Shown: positions 1-7,949 of the stretch, one piece after another
Layout: every line of letters begins with the position of its first letter
Position numbering within the stretch: position 1 is the first letter of the stretch
Assembly (NCBI GenBank): GCA_001648575.1
Contig: LQXN01000054.1
Span: 26,016 to 90,015, forward strand
Origin: Sutcliffiella horikoshii DSM 8719
GTDB taxonomy: Bacteria > Bacillota > Bacilli > Bacillales > Bacillaceae_I
DNA length: 64,000 bases
Reading direction: 5' to 3'
Program-made: the position numbers and the translations under genes
The notes under the pieces: model-generated
What the model was told of the DNA's origin: nothing
The model's database searches: none
Seen by the model: the letters and a program-made list of their open reading frames with translations, nothing else

Positions 1-1255
1 ATAAGCATGCACCGTTTCCAAAATCAGACTTGTTGGTAAGCTCGATTGCTTCCTCTAAGTTCTTTACGCGAACGATGGATAGGACCGGGGCAAAGATCTC
101 TTCCTTCCAGATTTTCATAGTCGGTTGAACATTATCAAAAATAGTCGGGCCGATAAAGTAACCCTTTTCGTGATAGGCTTCGTCTTTGCGGCCATCGCGG
201 ATGAGGGAAGCGCCTTCTTGTTCGCCACTCTCGATATAGCTGCTTGTACGGTCTTTATTTTCCTGGCGGATTACTGGACCTAAGAAGACATCCTCGTCCA
301 TTCCGTTTCCAATGGTCAGCTGGCTTGCCTCATTATTCAATCTCGCAACAAGCTCATCCGCAACAGAGTCCACCGCAACTACAACGGAGCACGCCATGCA
401 CCTTTCCCCTGCAGAACCGTATGCAGCACCAATGATTTCTTTCACAGCAATCTCAAGATCCGCATCCGGCATGACGATGGAGTGATTTTTCGCACCGGCA
501 AGCGCCTGAACTCGTTTGCCTTTTGCTGTCGCAGATTTATAAATATATTCTGCAACTGGCTGGGAGCCAACAAAAGAAATGGCAGGTACATCGTTATGGT
601 CAATTAGGCTGTTCACTACATCATGGGCACCATGTACAATATTGAATACGCCAGAAGGCAGGCCAGCTTCCGTAAATAATTCTGCCAGGCGATTCGCTAA
701 GATTGGCGTTCTTTCTGATGGCTTTAGAACAAATGTATTTCCACAGGCAATGGCAAGGGGGAACATCCAGCAAGGAACCATCATCGGAAAGTTAAAAGGT
801 GTAATGCCGCCAATGACCCCAACAGGATAACGGTACATGCCGGATTCAATATTTGTTGCGATATCTGGAAGTTGCTTACCCATCATCAGGGACGGGGCAC
901 CTGCAGCGAATTCCACACATTCTATGCCACGTTGTACTTCGCCGTATGCTTCTTTAAAGCTTTTTCCGTTTTCCTGTGTGATCAATTTCGCTAACTCATC
1001 CCAGTTGTCTATTAAGAGCTGCTGATACTTGAACAACACTCTTGCTCTCTTCGGAACCGGCGTTTTACTCCAGGTCTTGAAGGCTTCTTTTGCTGCTTGA
1101 ACAGCTTTGTCCACATCCAATTTAGTGGATATCGGTGTATGTGCAAGCACCTCGCCAGTTGCAGGATTTGGGACAGCGTCGAATTTTTCCGTATTGGCGT
1201 CCACCCATTCCCCATTGATAAAGTTTTTTAATTTGTTTTGTGTTGTTGTTGTCAT
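1..1255 (-). CDS. mmsA: CoA-acylating methylmalonate/malonate-semialdehyde dehydrogenase, C-terminus cut by window edge
   Basis: Aldehyde dehydrogenase of the MmsA/IolA type, which oxidises methylmalonate or malonate semialdehyde to propionyl- or acetyl-CoA with NAD+. About 418 residues are visible, starting [20 protein letters not shown] and lacking the last part. Visible family hallmarks are [10 protein letters not shown] (CoA/NAD region), KPSERTP, and the catalytic cysteine near residue 285 in GERCMAC, the form typical of this CoA-acylating subfamily. The start is the ATG at 1255 behind AAGGGGAAATGAAAG. It begins 35 bp after the Fe-ADH stop, so the two are probably one operon driven by the sigma-54 promoter at 2525-2542. 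Inferred role: the second step after alcohol oxidation, for example of a 3-hydroxy acid or diol. The exact substrate cannot be read from sequence. Confidence 0.9.
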   Translation of the reverse strand, partial: MTTTTQNKLKNFINGEWVDANTEKFDAVPNPATGEVLAHTPISTKLDVDKAVQAAKEAFKTWSKTPVPKRARVLFKYQQLLIDNWDELAKLITQENGKSFKEAYGEVQRGIECVEFAAGAPSLMMGKQLPDIATNIESGMYRYPVGVIGGITPFNFPMMVPCWMFPLAIACGNTFVLKPSERTPILANRLAELFTEAGLPSGVFNIVHGAHDVVNSLIDHNDVPAISFVGSQPVAEYIYKSATAKGKRVQALAGAKNHSIVMPDADLEIAVKEIIGAAYGSAGERCMACSVVVAVDSVADELVARLNNEASQLTIGNGMDEDVFLGPVIRQENKDRTSSYIESGEQEGASLIRDGRKDEAYHEKGYFIGPTIFDNVQPTMKIWKEEIFAPVLSIVRVKNLEEAIELTNKSDFGNGACL

Positions 1256-1290
1256 CTTTCATTTCCCCTTTCACCTTTAGAATCTATGAA

Positions 1291-2487
1291 TTAGACTTTC
1301 TCTTCCTCAGTGGCAAGTTGATAGTCATAGCAAACATGGTACAGTTCTGCCAACTCCACCTGGGTCGGCACTCTTGGGTTATTTGCCGGGCTCCCAGAGT
1401 CGATTGCGTCTGTTGTCATTTTTGCCACGGCAAGCTGAAATGCTTCTTCATCGATTCCCCAGCCTCTCAAATTAGGAATCTGTAATTTTAAGCAAAGCTC
1501 TTTAATAGATTGAACCGCAATCTCAGCTGCATCCTTATTGGAAAGGCTTTCATTATTAGGGTTGAAAATCCTTCCGATATCAGCCAAGCGGTCCACACAT
1601 GCATCTTGACTGAATTCCAATACCGCAGGCAACAGCATGGCATTTGATATTCCATGTGGCACATGGAACAGCGCCCCTATTGGTCGGCTCATGCCATGCA
1701 CTAGACATACAGATGCGTTGGAGAATGCCATTCCAGCCTGAAGCGCCCCCAGACTCATCGCCTCACGCGCATCGATATTTCCCCCATCCTTGTAAGCGGT
1801 TAAAATATTCTCCACGATCAACCTCATAGCTGACAGGGCTATCGTGTCTGTCATCGGATGTGCTTTTTTGGACAGATAAGCTTCCACAGCATGACTCAGG
1901 GCGTCCACTCCAGTTGCTGATGTTACATGTTTTGGTGAAGATAAGGTCAGCAAAGGATCGACAATTGCCACATTTGGCATAAAAGCAGGCTGTTTGATCA
2001 TCATTTTGACTTCAGTGGAAGAACTCGTGATCACCGTAACATCTGTCGCCTCAGAGCCTGTCCCAGCTGTCGTCGGTATCGCAATATGAGGAACCGGTGC
2101 TTGCATTGCGAGCTTCTTTCCACCCATATAGTCGCCAATATAGCCCCCGTTCGTCACAAGAACCGCAATGGCCTTTGCCGTATCGATACAGCTTCCTCCA
2201 CCAACAGAGATGACCAAATCACATTGTTCTTTTTGAAAGATTTCTAACGCTTCTGCTACATAATCATCGGTTGGCTCGGACGCAATTCCAAGGTATACGA
2301 CATTTTGAACATCTGATGCTTCCAAATACTCTCTGCATTCATTGATATATCCCAGTTGGTCCATTATTCGATCACTAATGATCAAAGCCTTGCTTCCTCT
2401 TTGTGCAGCTTCCACTCCAACCTTTTCATAAGAGCCTCTTCCATAAAAAATAGCTTCCGGAACACGAAAAATTGCTGGTTTCTCCAT
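1291..2487 (-). CDS. Iron-containing alcohol dehydrogenase
   Basis: Group III (iron-dependent) alcohol dehydrogenase, 398 aa, normal family length. Visible motifs are the NAD-binding GGGSCIDTAKAIAV near residue 100, PTTAGTGSEATDVTV near 140, and the metal-binding set D/H-x3-H around HAVEAYL and LVHGMSRPIGALFHVPHG. A longer reading begins at the GTG at 2499, but that codon is fused to the ribosome-binding site AAAAGGGG. The ATG at 2487 has proper spacing and is preferred. It is the first gene after the sigma-54 promoter and is followed closely by mmsA, suggesting a paired alcohol -> semialdehyde -> acyl-CoA route. Substrate unknown; 1,3-propanediol- or 3-hydroxypropionate-type alcohols are possible given the partner (inference). 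Confidence 0.9.
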   Translation of the reverse strand: MEKPAIFRVPEAIFYGRGSYEKVGVEAAQRGSKALIISDRIMDQLGYINECREYLEASDVQNVVYLGIASEPTDDYVAEALEIFQKEQCDLVISVGGGSCIDTAKAIAVLVTNGGYIGDYMGGKKLAMQAPVPHIAIPTTAGTGSEATDVTVITSSSTEVKMMIKQPAFMPNVAIVDPLLTLSSPKHVTSATGVDALSHAVEAYLSKKAHPMTDTIALSAMRLIVENILTAYKDGGNIDAREAMSLGALQAGMAFSNASVCLVHGMSRPIGALFHVPHGISNAMLLPAVLEFSQDACVDRLADIGRIFNPNNESLSNKDAAEIAVQSIKELCLKLQIPNLRGWGIDEEAFQLAVAKMTTDAIDSGSPANNPRVPTQVELAELYHVCYDYQLATEEEKV

Positions 2488-2524
2488 TGAACTTTCCACC
2501 CCTTTTGTTCTGTCACTCTCATAC

Positions 2525-2542
2525 TTGCAAAAAGCGTGCCAA
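2525..2542 (-). promoter_or_regulatory. Sigma-54 (SigL) -24/-12 promoter
   Basis: Read on the minus strand the site is TTGGCACGCTTTTTGCAA, an exact match to the sigma-54 consensus TGGCAC-N5-TTGCA. It lies 38 bp upstream of the Fe-ADH ATG, giving a short leader with the AAAAGGGG ribosome-binding site. No competing -35/-10 pair stands out. The neighbouring sigma-54 activator gene supports function. Confidence 0.9.
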
Positions 2543-2582
2543 CATGGAAACCCTTACATTCCGGAGTTTTATAATCATACAA

Positions 2583-2633
2583 GTGTAGCCCCTACACTAC
2601 AGGTGTAGATATATTGTAGCGAAATCACTACAC
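2583..2633. promoter_or_regulatory. Inverted-repeat activator sites (candidate UAS)
   Basis: GTGTAG-ccc-CTACAC at 2583-2597 is a perfect palindrome with 6-bp arms. A second set of half-sites (GTGTAG at 2603, TTGTAG at 2613, CTACAC at 2628-2633) follows at once. They lie 40-90 bp upstream of the sigma-54 promoter, where enhancer-binding proteins bind, and end just before the activator gene stop. They are inferred to be the binding sites of the regulator encoded at 2639-4429. Confidence 0.65.
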
Positions 2634-2638
2634 TCTCC

Positions 2639-4429
2639 TCACACGATTCCGTGTTTTCTTAGTTTCTGATAAAGAGTTGTTCGATGGATTCCAAGCAATT
2701 CTGCAGCCTTGGATTTATTTCCACCAGCTTTCTTTAGTGCCTCATGAATTAATTCCGACTCTTTTTTGTTTCCCAAAAATTTTGCTTCTTCAAGAAAGCC
2801 CCGTTCCTCCTTCGGTTTCGTCGTTTCCAAGCGTTTCAACATATCTGGCAAATGATCATACTCAATCACCTTACCGTCTACAAGTGTCACCAGTTGCTCG
2901 ATCGTGTTCACCATCTCCCTGATGTTTCCCCGCCAAGAATATTTAACAAAGGTATTCACTGCTTCAGACGTGAAAATTTTAGCCGGCATCTGATAACGTT
3001 CACATATTTCTCTCAAGTAATAAATCAAAAGGACCGGTATATCCTTTTTCCTTTCACGGAGCGGAGGGATATGCAACTGGATTATATTAAGCCGGTAGTA
3101 AAGATCCTCACGAAATTTCCCCGATTCAATCAATTGCTTTAGGTTGCGGTTGGTCGCAGCAATGACCCTTGCATTGATTTGAATCTTTTTCAGACCCCCT
3201 ACCCGCTCCGCTTCCTTCTCCTGAAGCACCCGCAATAGCTTTGTCTGCATCACAAGCGGCATATCTCCAATTTCATCGAGAAATATCGTCCCGTTGTCGG
3301 CAAGCTCGAATTTCCCCGGTTTCCCGCCCTTTCTTGCTCCGGTAAATGCCCCTTCTTCATAGCCAAATAGTTCCGATTCAAAGAGATGCTCTGGAATGGC
3401 CCCACAATTCACACTAATGAACGGACCTGTTGAAAAGGGACTGAGATGGTGTATGCTTTTAGCAAACATCTCCTTTCCCGTTCCGCTCTCACCAGTAATC
3501 AAGACCGTAGCTGCGGTCCTTGCCGCCTTACGAGCCAGCCTTTTGACTTCCATCACACCATCACTTGTACCAATTATTTGATCAATCGTGATTCGGCTGT
3601 CTTTTTCCTGTTTTTTAGTCAGCAAGTCTTGTTCCTTTTCCTGATTTCCCTGCAGCTTTTCATAGATTTTATATACTTCTGTCACTCCTTCAAATATAAG
3701 CATCCCAATAGCCCCAGCAATCCTGCCATCCTGCCAAAGAGGAATCCGATGGACGACCATGTCATGCCCTTGAATGTTTTGGAGAACCCCCCTTTCTGCA
3801 ATTCCCGTTTTCACGGTCTCATGCAGATGGGTATTATCAATTACTTCTGTCACATGCCTCCCGATGGCCTCCTCACGCGAAATTCCCGTAAACCGGCTAT
3901 ATGCTTCATTAAATTCTTGCAAAATACCATTTTCATCGACTACCGCGATCCCCTCATACGCCGTTTCTAAAATGGCCCCAAGAGCCCCTGTTGAATGTTG
4001 TTGATTCAGTTTATACATATATTTGGACACCCCATCGAGTATATCCCTCGCTGTCAGGATGCCGACAAGCTTGCCGCTTTTATCCATCACAGGAAACTGA
4101 TCATATGGAAGTGATAATATTTGAAGAATGGACTCATCCGGATGGACAATAGCGAGATTTGCCTTTGGAATGCTGCTGATTAATTCTTCCCCGCCATTAC
4201 CCTGAGCAAAATAATGAAGGAGTTTTCTCGAAGTAATTATGTTGATTAAATGATTGGCTTCATCCACTACAGGCAGGCTATCCATTCGAAAATGCACCAT
4301 CATCTCCGCAGCCTCTCGCAATGTCTTACCTGGATAAATAGTATAAGGGCTTGGCGTCATCCAATTTTTCACTTGAAAAAGATCTTCTTGTTGAAAATGC
4401 AGCCTTTCATCTAACCTTGATAGAGTCAT
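2639..4429 (-). CDS. Sigma-54-dependent transcriptional activator (CBS-CBS-PAS-AAA+-Fis)
   Basis: 596-aa enhancer-binding protein. Order of domains: paired CBS domains (about 20-135, starting VKNWMTPSPYTIYPGKTLREAAEMM), a PAS domain (about 147-255, GILQEFNEAYSRFTGISREEA), the AAA+ sigma-54 interaction module with Walker A GESGTGKE and the sigma-54 contact loop GAFTGA, then a Fis-type HTH at the C-terminus (NKSKAAELLGIHRTTLYQKL). The CBS pair probably binds a nucleotide ligand and the PAS domain a small molecule, so activity may sense energy state (inference). The ATG follows GGAAGGATGGG. Its gene lies upstream of the operon it probably controls, separated by the palindromic sites and the sigma-54 promoter. 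Confidence 0.93.
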   Translation of the reverse strand: MTLSRLDERLHFQQEDLFQVKNWMTPSPYTIYPGKTLREAAEMMVHFRMDSLPVVDEANHLINIITSRKLLHYFAQGNGGEELISSIPKANLAIVHPDESILQILSLPYDQFPVMDKSGKLVGILTARDILDGVSKYMYKLNQQHSTGALGAILETAYEGIAVVDENGILQEFNEAYSRFTGISREEAIGRHVTEVIDNTHLHETVKTGIAERGVLQNIQGHDMVVHRIPLWQDGRIAGAIGMLIFEGVTEVYKIYEKLQGNQEKEQDLLTKKQEKDSRITIDQIIGTSDGVMEVKRLARKAARTAATVLITGESGTGKEMFAKSIHHLSPFSTGPFISVNCGAIPEHLFESELFGYEEGAFTGARKGGKPGKFELADNGTIFLDEIGDMPLVMQTKLLRVLQEKEAERVGGLKKIQINARVIAATNRNLKQLIESGKFREDLYYRLNIIQLHIPPLRERKKDIPVLLIYYLREICERYQMPAKIFTSEAVNTFVKYSWRGNIREMVNTIEQLVTLVDGKVIEYDHLPDMLKRLETTKPKEERGFLEEAKFLGNKKESELIHEALKKAGGNKSKAAELLGIHRTTLYQKLRKHGIV

Positions 4430-4741
4430 GCTAGCCCATCCTTCCGTTGTAATTTTCTAAATTATAACATTTTTCCGGTTTATAAAATAAAAAAACACCA
4501 TCCTATGAAGAAAATGGTGTTAGATTGATTGTTATAGCTTTAAAATGTCTTATTTAATGTTCAGTCCCCTCTCTCCAACTTCTGTCGGGGCGGAGATTTG
4601 CACACTCTGCCTAGCGCTTTTATATTTGGGAATACCGTTATGAGGAGAATACTACTGATATCATGGAGCTGGCGTAGCAATATGGTGACCTTGCAAAATG
4701 GTATATACTATTAATGAAATCCACGTAAAAGGAGATAAATT
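4430..4741. other. Intergenic region with a minus-strand terminator hairpin and no recognised gene
   Basis: 312 bp between the activator start and the reductase start. It holds a hairpin (4494-4521). On the minus strand, 4560-4640 can be read as a short open stretch ending in TAA that might be the tail of a lost gene. I could not identify it. No other features seen. Confidence 0.4.
4487..4521 (-). terminator. Rho-independent terminator-like hairpin (minus)
   Basis: AACACCAT (4494-4501) pairs with ATGGTGTT (4514-4521) and on the minus strand is followed by a run of seven T. No intact minus-strand gene precedes it, so it is either a relic terminator or an attenuator in the leader of the activator gene. 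Confidence 0.6.
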
Positions 4742-5275
4742 ATGAAGCATAACCGAAAGGTCATTGTATATATTGCAACCAGCCTGGACGGCTATATCGC
4801 AACAAAAGAGGAATCCGTCCATTGGTTAGATGAAACAGAAGCAGCGGGAGATAACGGATTTGCAGCGTTTTACGAAACCATTGATACGGTCATCATGGGG
4901 AAAAATACATACGATTGGGTGGTAAATCAAGAGCTAGAGGAGTTTCCATATAAGGGGATGACTTGCTATGTGTACACAAGCTCTGACACAGCTGTCAACA
5001 ATGAGGATGTTACCTTCGTTCAAGGGGAGGTCAGCGAACTTATCCAACAACTTCAACGACAGCCGGGTAAAAATATCTGGATTGTCGGTGGCGGCGAGCT
5101 GCTGCATCACTATATCAAGGAGAACCTGGTCGATGAATATATCATCACCATCGCACCAATCATTCTTGGGAGCGGCATTCCGTTATTCAAAGAACTCCAA
5201 AGCAATATTCATCTTCAACTAGAGCAAGTGAAAAAGTATGCCCAGTTTGCGGAGCTGCACTTTCTAAAAAAATAA
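4742..5275 (+). CDS. Dihydrofolate reductase / RibD C-terminal-like reductase (YyaP/YwjB type)
   Basis: 177-aa protein of the RibD-C/DHFR fold. Visible features are the N-terminal strand KVIVYIATSLDGYIA, MGKNTYDWV in the cofactor-binding region and WIVGGGELLHHYI followed by DEYIITIAPIILGSGIPLF near the C-terminus, the pattern seen in B. subtilis YyaP/YwjB. It probably uses NADPH to reduce an unknown substrate; true folate reductase activity is not implied. ATG follows AAAAGGAGATAAATT. It stands alone on the plus strand between two minus-strand blocks. Confidence 0.85.
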   Translation: MKHNRKVIVYIATSLDGYIATKEESVHWLDETEAAGDNGFAAFYETIDTVIMGKNTYDWVVNQELEEFPYKGMTCYVYTSSDTAVNNEDVTFVQGEVSELIQQLQRQPGKNIWIVGGGELLHHYIKENLVDEYIITIAPIILGSGIPLFKELQSNIHLQLEQVKKYAQFAELHFLKK

Positions 5276-5308
5276 TTGCAGATTACACTTAGTGATCGGG
5301 TATGCTGT

Positions 5309-5977
5309 TTATTCTTCCTGATCACTAACGTCTTGCGATTTCTTTTCATTCACCTTATCCTTCATTTCATCAAACTTCTCTTTTAAATCCTCTGTTAGTT
5401 CATCTGGTAAAATTCCTTTTCCGTAAGTGGGACCAATGTTTAGGCTTCCGCTTAAGTCTTTTACACCAAGTTGGGCAATGTTATTGTATAATTCATATTT
5501 ATCGATCATCATATGATCCACGTTTATTTCTTGGAACACAATAGGCTGTTTGTCCAAGGATGATTGGTCTTCCACTTTCCTATTTAATTGTTCCATCTGC
5601 TTCATTAGTTGTTTATTTTGCAATTGTTCTTTCTGTAATTGTGTTTCGGTTTCGGATAATCTTCTTTCGAGTGTGATCAGTTTTTCATTCATTTTTTTAA
5701 ATTCTTTTTCTTGCTGTTCCATTTTTGTATGTAAAATCGCCTCTATTCTTTTAAATAGAAGCTGATCATTTTTGCCTTCACTTTTTCTGAAAAAAGCCTT
5801 TTCTCCATCTTTTTCAACTTTATTATCATATCGCAATGCGGAAAGATCACCCTCTAATTTCAAAAGTCTCTTTATATGAACCTCTAATGTATTCACTCTT
5901 TTGAACTCTTTTTCCATGTGTTCCATTCTCTTGCTCAGCTTCTCTTTTCCGCTAGTCCAAAATATGCGTCTTCTCAT
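5309..5977 (-). CDS. GerPC-like coiled-coil spore protein
   Basis: 222 aa from the ATG at 5977 (ribosome-binding site GGTGAT 7 bp upstream). A longer reading from 6037 overlaps the previous gene by 32 bp and is less likely. The first 150 residues are charged coiled coil (many MEQ/KEL heptads). The C-terminal part contains INVDHMMIDKYELYNNIAQLGVKDLSGSLNIG, which matches the pattern of GerPC (DQLKVE..GTLNIG). GerP proteins are made in the mother cell and help nutrients pass the spore coat. It is the last gene of a five-gene minus-strand cluster with Hsp20-like and GerPA/PF-like genes. Confidence 0.65.
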   Translation of the reverse strand: MRRRIFWTSGKEKLSKRMEHMEKEFKRVNTLEVHIKRLLKLEGDLSALRYDNKVEKDGEKAFFRKSEGKNDQLLFKRIEAILHTKMEQQEKEFKKMNEKLITLERRLSETETQLQKEQLQNKQLMKQMEQLNRKVEDQSSLDKQPIVFQEINVDHMMIDKYELYNNIAQLGVKDLSGSLNIGPTYGKGILPDELTEDLKEKFDEMKDKVNEKKSQDVSDQEE

Positions 5978-6005
5978 TCGTGCATCACCACACTCTTTTA
6001 AAATA

Positions 6006-6473
6006 CTATTCGATATCCAATATTTCTTCTCGTTCAAATTTTTTAGGATAGGTGACTACGATTAACCCATGATTAAACTTCGCCCTTAATGGACTGTCTT
6101 CTGTTAAATCCGGCAATTCAATGGACCGCTGAAACTCTCCGTACATCCGTTCTTTTAAAATGGTTTTGTCAGGAGTGAAAGGTAAAAATGAGTTTCCTTT
6201 TATCGTTAATTTGTTTCCGCTAACGGTCAATTGAACATCTTTTTTCTCTAGACCGGGTATTTCGATTAAAAGGACAATCTGTGATTGGATGATATACATA
6301 TCAATAAGCGGGAAATCCTTCTCCTGCCTGGATGGTGGCAGCGGGCTTTCTTCATCTGAGGGATCCTGCATAAATGAGTCCGCTGACTTGTGTTCAAAAA
6401 CATTCGACCAGAAATCACCCACCTGGTATTTCTGCGCAATTTCCATCCACTGTTTTAATTTATCCACATCCAA
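6006..6473 (-). CDS. Hsp20/alpha-crystallin family protein, probably spore-coat associated (CotM/CotP-like)
   Basis: 155 aa from the TTG at 6473. The upstream AGGAGGGG lies 6 bp before this codon, whereas the alternative start at 6497 is upstream of that ribosome-binding site. The alpha-crystallin domain runs from about residue 65 (YIIQSQIVLLIEIPGLEKKDVQLTVSGNKLTIKG) to the end (LRAKFNHGLIVVTYPKK), the last piece resembling the conserved GxLxI strand. The N-terminal part (LKQWMEIAQKYQVGDFW) resembles other spore Hsp20 proteins. It lies in one direction with GerP-like genes, so a structural or chaperone role in the spore coat is inferred. Confidence 0.8.
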   Translation of the reverse strand: MDVDKLKQWMEIAQKYQVGDFWSNVFEHKSADSFMQDPSDEESPLPPSRQEKDFPLIDMYIIQSQIVLLIEIPGLEKKDVQLTVSGNKLTIKGNSFLPFTPDKTILKERMYGEFQRSIELPDLTEDSPLRAKFNHGLIVVTYPKKFEREEILDIE

Positions 6474-6570
6474 GGATTTCCCCTCCTTCAGGCACAATCC
6501 ACCTCTATAATATTATTTATATTGTAAAATTCACGAATCATTCCTTTGGAAAGGTCAAAGGAAATCTGTA

Positions 6571-7077
6571 TCAGTCTAAATCAGGCACCTCTATTTCTGT
6601 AAATTGCAAATCGATCGCCTTTGGGATTTTCAGCTGCAGAAGTCCATCTCGATACATGATTTTGGCCCCATTCCTTTTTACAATAGCCGGGAGTATCACG
6701 GTGTGTTGATTATTGGTGGTTGGGTAACCGTTGATGGTAACTTGATTGGATGTATAAGATACCTTTATTTGTTTTATTGCGGTTTTGTCTGGTACCGGTA
6801 TTTTTACATATACATCATCCAAGGTCTCCACTACTGAAGCATCCAACCCATCGTTTGATGAACCTGGTTCATGCCAATCTTGCTTGTTGTCTTTTCTTTC
6901 TCCGTTATACTCCTGATTTGGATGTAAGTTACTTGTGATGATGTCCAACGGATTTGCCATGGATTTTTGGATGGAGTCCTGTATATATTTTTGAATGTCA
7001 TTTGATTGATTGCTGCTTTGTTTTAACCAATCATCCATGCCGTTTGAAAAAGGAAATTTCGACATAAATGGGAACAT
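6571..7077 (-). CDS. Divergent Hsp20-like protein
   Basis: 168 aa, ATG at 7077 behind GGAGGTTTTAGT. The N-terminal half is polar (WLKQSSNQSNDIQKYIQDSIQKSM). The C-terminal half has an alpha-crystallin-like beta fold (ETLDDVYVKIPVPDKTAIKQIKVSYTSNQVTINGYP ... RDGLLQLKIPKA). Weaker match to Hsp20 than its neighbour, but the GLLQLKIPK strand and position support relation. It lies 21 bp after the second GerPA/PF-like gene and 97 bp before the next Hsp20 gene, so it is probably cotranscribed during sporulation. Confidence 0.7.
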   Translation of the reverse strand: MFPFMSKFPFSNGMDDWLKQSSNQSNDIQKYIQDSIQKSMANPLDIITSNLHPNQEYNGERKDNKQDWHEPGSSNDGLDASVVETLDDVYVKIPVPDKTAIKQIKVSYTSNQVTINGYPTTNNQHTVILPAIVKRNGAKIMYRDGLLQLKIPKAIDLQFTEIEVPDLD

Positions 7078-7098
7078 ACTAAAACCTCCATTATACGT

Positions 7099-7341
7099 TT
7101 ATAGTTGATTTGCTATCGGCAAAGATGGATTGGCAATCTGATCTTGATCACTAACATCCGGGTCAAACACACAGTTGGCAATCCAAGAAGTGTTCGGGGA
7201 AAAATCTCCAGCCGACAAGCTGATCCCACTATTTTTTGAGTTTGCTGTATGACTGTTATGAACTGCAGCTCCAAAGCTCACACTCCCGTTGTTGCATACA
7301 GTATTAGTTTTGACATTAATGATATTGAAAAAATACGGCAT
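7099..7341 (-). CDS. GerPA/GerPF family spore germination protein
   Basis: 80 aa. Begins MPYFFNIINVKTNTVCNNGSVSFG and ends in a DPDVSDQDQIANPSLP segment, the arrangement of the small GerPA/GerPF proteins (N-terminal beta strand, NxGSVxFGxxxxxxHTANSKxxG core, DPDxxDQ tail). About 50 percent similar by eye to the paralogue just upstream, implying tandem duplication. GerP proteins are thought to act in spore-coat permeability to germinants. Two cysteines are odd for the family. Confidence 0.8.
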   Translation of the reverse strand: MPYFFNIINVKTNTVCNNGSVSFGAAVHNSHTANSKNSGISLSAGDFSPNTSWIANCVFDPDVSDQDQIANPSLPIANQL

Positions 7342-7370
7342 CTATTTTCACCTCATTTTCATCCATGAAA

Positions 7371-7613
7371 CTAGAGTTGCTTTGCATTCACAACAGCTGG
7401 ATTTGCAATATCTGTTTGATCATTCACATCAGGATCAATAAACACATTCTCCATTCCTGAGCTTGACGGTGCAAGATCTCCATATGAAGCATTCTTCCCT
7501 TGAGATTTAGAATTTGCTGTATGCGCATTGTGAAACGATTCACCGATATTAACAGAGCCATTGTTCGTAATATTATTGACCTTCATGTTATAAATATTGA
7601 TGACTGTCGGCAT
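7371..7613 (-). CDS. GerPA/GerPF family spore germination protein
   Basis: 80 aa from the ATG at 7613 (AGGAGG seven bases upstream). The ATG at 7619 lies against the ribosome-binding site and is rejected. Sequence MPTVINIYNMKVNNITNNGSVNIG followed by FHNAHTANSKSQG and FIDPDVNDQTDIANPA fits the family. It is the first gene of the cluster and lies directly downstream of a SigK-like promoter, so mother-cell expression late in sporulation is inferred. Confidence 0.8.
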   Translation of the reverse strand: MPTVINIYNMKVNNITNNGSVNIGESFHNAHTANSKSQGKNASYGDLAPSSSGMENVFIDPDVNDQTDIANPAVVNAKQL

Positions 7614-7640
7614 ACCCATTCCTCCTCTCTTTGATTCTTA

Positions 7641-7670
7641 TAGTCTATGCATCCGTTAGGCTGAATGGTG
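7641..7670 (-). promoter_or_regulatory. Candidate SigK promoter for the GerP/Hsp20-like cluster
   Basis: On the minus strand CATAGACTA (7641-7649) fits the SigK -10 pattern CATAnnnTA, with CACC (7667-7670) 17 bp upstream in the -35 position. The predicted start near 7635 leaves a short leader before the first GerPA/PF-like gene. This is a pattern match only. Confidence 0.55.
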
Positions 7671-7739
7671 CTTGAACATGGTGAGGAAGGTACGGGGAGC
7701 TATGATAAAGGGATTTTCAAGATGCCGCTGTTTAACACC

Positions 7740-7867
7740 GCTGTTGATTTCCGCACTAGGCTTCGCTTTCCTAGGGGCGCTGCTGGAGCCTCCTCGGCTT
7801 CGCCTGTGGGGTCTCCACCTAGCGCTATCTCCCTAAGGAGTCTTCGCCTATTGCTCCAATCATCAGC
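7740..7867. repeat. Palindromic intergenic repeat, copy A
   Basis: 128-bp imperfect palindrome. Outer arms GCTGTTGATT / AATCATCAGC, second stem TAGGC/GCCTA, third TAGGG/CCCTA, apical stem TGGAG/CTCCA around a loop with CCTCCTCGGCTTCGCC. Same architecture as copies at 14181, 21889, 47485 and 52641. Lies between the spore cluster and corA. Confidence 0.85.
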
Positions 7868-7895
7868 TAGGTGGTTGCAATAGAGCTTTCAATAT

Positions 7896-7936
7896 AAAAA
7901 AGCGAGTATAAAACCTGATGGGTTTTGTACTCGCTT
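7896..7936 (-). terminator. Terminator of corA
   Basis: AGCGAGTA (7901-7908) ... TACTCGCT (7928-7935) with AAAACC/GGGTTTT inside; on the minus strand it ends in a T run. Placed just after the corA stop. Confidence 0.85.
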
Positions 7937-7949
7937 CATGCTATATAGT

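Noticed and set aside
3446..3970. 174-residue plus-strand frame opposite the sigma-54 activator
   Set aside because: Antisense to the AAA+ domain; no start signal or recognisable domain.
4560..4640. Possible C-terminal gene relic before the minus-strand hairpin
   Set aside because: Too short to identify and no homologue recognised, so not annotated as a pseudogene.
7665..7883. 72-residue plus-strand frame
   Set aside because: Lies almost wholly in palindromic repeat copy A; the sequence is that of the repeat, not of a protein.
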